Notes under the pieces: generated by a model | Databases searched by the model: none | What the model was told of the DNA's origin: nothing | Seen by the model: the letters and a program-made list of their open reading frames with translations, nothing else | NCBI GenBank assembly: GCA_947253135.1 | Contig: CAMXYS010000073.1 | Span: 1 to 8,171, forward strand | Source of the DNA: an uncultured Clostridia bacterium | Lineage (GTDB): Bacteria > Bacillota > Clostridia > Saccharofermentanales > Fastidiosipilaceae | Direction of reading: 5' to 3' | Length of the DNA stretch: 8,171 nucleotides | Part shown: positions 6,712 to 8,171 of the stretch, piece after piece | Layout of the letters: every line of letters begins with the position of its first letter | How positions within the stretch are numbered: the first letter of the stretch is position 1 | Position numbers and translations under genes: made by a program

Positions 6712-8171
6712 TTATTCTAACACGGATTGCTTTGCCAAAGGCTTGAATAAACTCTTGCGCCGGCTTAAATACGTTTTCACCTGAAAGATCTCCCCGCCTG
6801 AATAAGTCACTTTAATGCAGCCATCTCGATCGGTTCGATATAGGGGAACACATCGCTGGGCCAAGTCATTCAGCAGTTTTTCCGAAGGGTGACCGTAGAC
6901 GTTTTCCACCCCTGCTGAAACCAGGGCAACACGTGGCGCGACCGCCTCTAAAAACTCCGGTTTGGAACTGTTTTTAGAGCCGTGGTGAGCGATTTTTAGA
7001 AGATCACTCGACAAATACCGATACTCCTTTAACAGTTTTTCTTCAACCCGGTGACCGATATCGCCTGTCAACAATAGCTGCAAAGACTCGAACCCACCAT
7101 AGAGGACAATGCTGTCCTCATTTTTTCCATCGGCATAAGTCGCCGGGTGTAAAACTGAAAAAGACAACCCCTCTGACACCGTCAAAGTTTGACCAGCCAG
7201 CGGGCTCAGCCACCGGATCTTCCTTTTTGCAGCGGCTGCCTTTAGGCCGCGGTTTCCCCCTTTTATTAATGCAGCCGGGGGAGCCAAGATCGAATCTACC
7301 TTCACTTGCTCTAACAAGGCCTCCGCCCCACCGCAATGGTCCTCGTCAAAGTGTGTTATCACCAGACAGTCCAGGCGGCGCACGTCAAGTGCTGCCAAAG
7401 CCGGTAGCAGGTGCCGCTCGGCGGCGGCTGCTGTGCCCGTATCAACCAATACCCGGCCGGTCCTCGTCTGTAAAAGCAAGCTGTCTCCTTGTCCTACATC
7501 AAAGCAGTACAAAGAAAAGACCGGCCCCGGCATCAGGCAGCGTCCGATCAGAAGCAGCAACGGGGCCACCATTCCCGCCAGGGCCAATCGCCGGCGCAAG
7601 TGGCGGTCAGCACTCAAATATAGATAGAGATAACCCAGGGCCGCTGCAGCCAGACAGCCGCAAAGCAGGTGTGGCAATATGCCACTCTCCCCCTCAGCCG
7701 CCCAGCCGGCCAAATTTTTAAGTAATTTGACAGTCCCTGTCAACGGTAAAGTAAACACCTTACAGACCAGTGGCAATTCTACCGCCAAGCTCAAAATAAT
7801 AAGCAGCTGCACCAACGGCATAGCCAAGGCATTGGCCGGCAGAGAATACAGGTTTAGCCGCCCGGCAAATAAAAGTTGCAGAGGGAGTCCGGATAAATAG
7901 GCCACGGCCGCAGGCATCAGCAGACGAAGTAAATGACGCCTGCAAATCGACCCGGCAGACCGGTCGGCCAAGCCGGGAAAGCGGGCTTGCAGCAGTGGCA
8001 AAAAAGTTAAAAGACCCGCTGTGACACCGCAGCTGAAGTGAAAACCACGTTTAAAAACATAGAAAGGGTTGATCAGCAGCAATAACAACATGGCCACAGC
8101 CAGGTGGTTCAGCGGGTCCCCGCGTCGACGCCGCCAATCGCATACTAAACTCAACAAGCGCATAAAAAAAG
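6712..8171 (-). CDS. comEC: ComEC/Rec2 DNA-uptake channel, C-terminal part (5' end beyond window)
   Basis: Membrane channel that carries single-stranded DNA into the cytoplasm during natural transformation. About 485 residues are present; full ComEC is usually 700-800, so the N-terminal domain and the first part of the Competence domain lie outside the window. The frame is open through base 8171, so the Met at 8163 is internal, not the start. Numbering from that Met, hydrophobic helices occupy about 20-58, 79-128, 160-183 and 191-210. A complete metallo-beta-lactamase-like domain follows from about 216, starting YCFDVGQGDSLLL, with THFDEDHCGG (270-279), LLTGDIG (364-370), KIAHHGSKNSS (390-400) and YGHPS (423-427). 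The zinc-ligand residues H271, D273, D275, H276 and H393/H394 are intact. In other species this domain is proposed to degrade the non-transported strand. The remaining sequence has no frameshift. holA follows 27 bp later. Whether the organism is naturally competent cannot be read from this gene alone. Confidence 0.95.
   Translation of the reverse strand, partial: FFMRLLSLVCDWRRRRGDPLNHLAVAMLLLLLINPFYVFKRGFHFSCGVTAGLLTFLPLLQARFPGLADRSAGSICRRHLLRLLMPAAVAYLSGLPLQLLFAGRLNLYSLPANALAMPLVQLLIILSLAVELPLVCKVFTLPLTGTVKLLKNLAGWAAEGESGILPHLLCGCLAAAALGYLYLYLSADRHLRRRLALAGMVAPLLLLIGRCLMPGPVFSLYCFDVGQGDSLLLQTRTGRVLVDTGTAAAAERHLLPALAALDVRRLDCLVITHFDEDHCGGAEALLEQVKVDSILAPPAALIKGGNRGLKAAAAKRKIRWLSPLAGQTLTVSEGLSFSVLHPATYADGKNEDSIVLYGGFESLQLLLTGDIGHRVEEKLLKEYRYLSSDLLKIAHHGSKNSSKPEFLEAVAPRVALVSAGVENVYGHPSEKLLNDLAQRCVPLYRTDRDGCIKVTYSGGEIFQVKTYLSRRKSLFKPLAKQSVLE

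Noticed and set aside
7227..7721. Plus-strand open frame of 164 codons opposite comEC
   Set aside because: It lies wholly opposite the conserved MBL and membrane regions of comEC, is rich in Pro, Arg and Ser as expected from an antisense frame, and shows no recognisable domain.
8161..8163. Met at 8163 as the true start of a short comEC
   Set aside because: The reading frame continues open to the window edge, no ribosome binding site is visible, and the sequence here matches the middle of the Competence domain.

Overview
The window is a compact, single-strand stretch of bacterial chromosome. All eight protein genes lie on the minus strand, so transcription runs from high to low coordinates. 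The gene set (comEC-holA; asnS; radC-mreC-mreD), strong purine-rich ribosome binding sites, two GTG starts and an A/P/T-rich MreC tail suggest a Bacillota (Firmicutes) lineage, probably a clostridial-type anaerobe of moderate GC. This placement is inferred from gene order and protein features, not from a marker phylogeny.

In the direction of transcription, the window opens inside comEC, the DNA-uptake channel, whose 5' part lies beyond base 8171. It is followed 27 bp later by holA (DNA polymerase III delta). A consensus-like promoter overlaps the holA stop codon and drives icd, an NADP-type isocitrate dehydrogenase of the eukaryote-like class. After icd come a small SEC-C zinc-motif protein of unknown role, asnS (asparaginyl-tRNA synthetase, overlapping the SEC-C gene by 4 nt), radC (JAMM-domain protein), mreC and the start of mreD, which runs off at base 1. 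Gaps between genes are 15-62 bp and I see no convincing rho-independent terminator, so icd through mreD could be one read-through transcription unit.

The genes cover separate housekeeping jobs: DNA uptake, replication clamp loading, 2-oxoglutarate/NADPH supply, tRNA charging, and the elongasome that builds the lateral cell wall. There is no mobile element, CRISPR array, phage gene, tRNA or rRNA that I can support. Nothing here looks like a new defence or metabolic system.

The points most worth a second look are: the absence of mreB from its usual place between radC and mreC; the roughly 110-residue C-terminal extension of MreC; the SEC-C/asnS translational coupling; and the strong internal promoter for icd. 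No gene-free stretch exceeds 100 bases.
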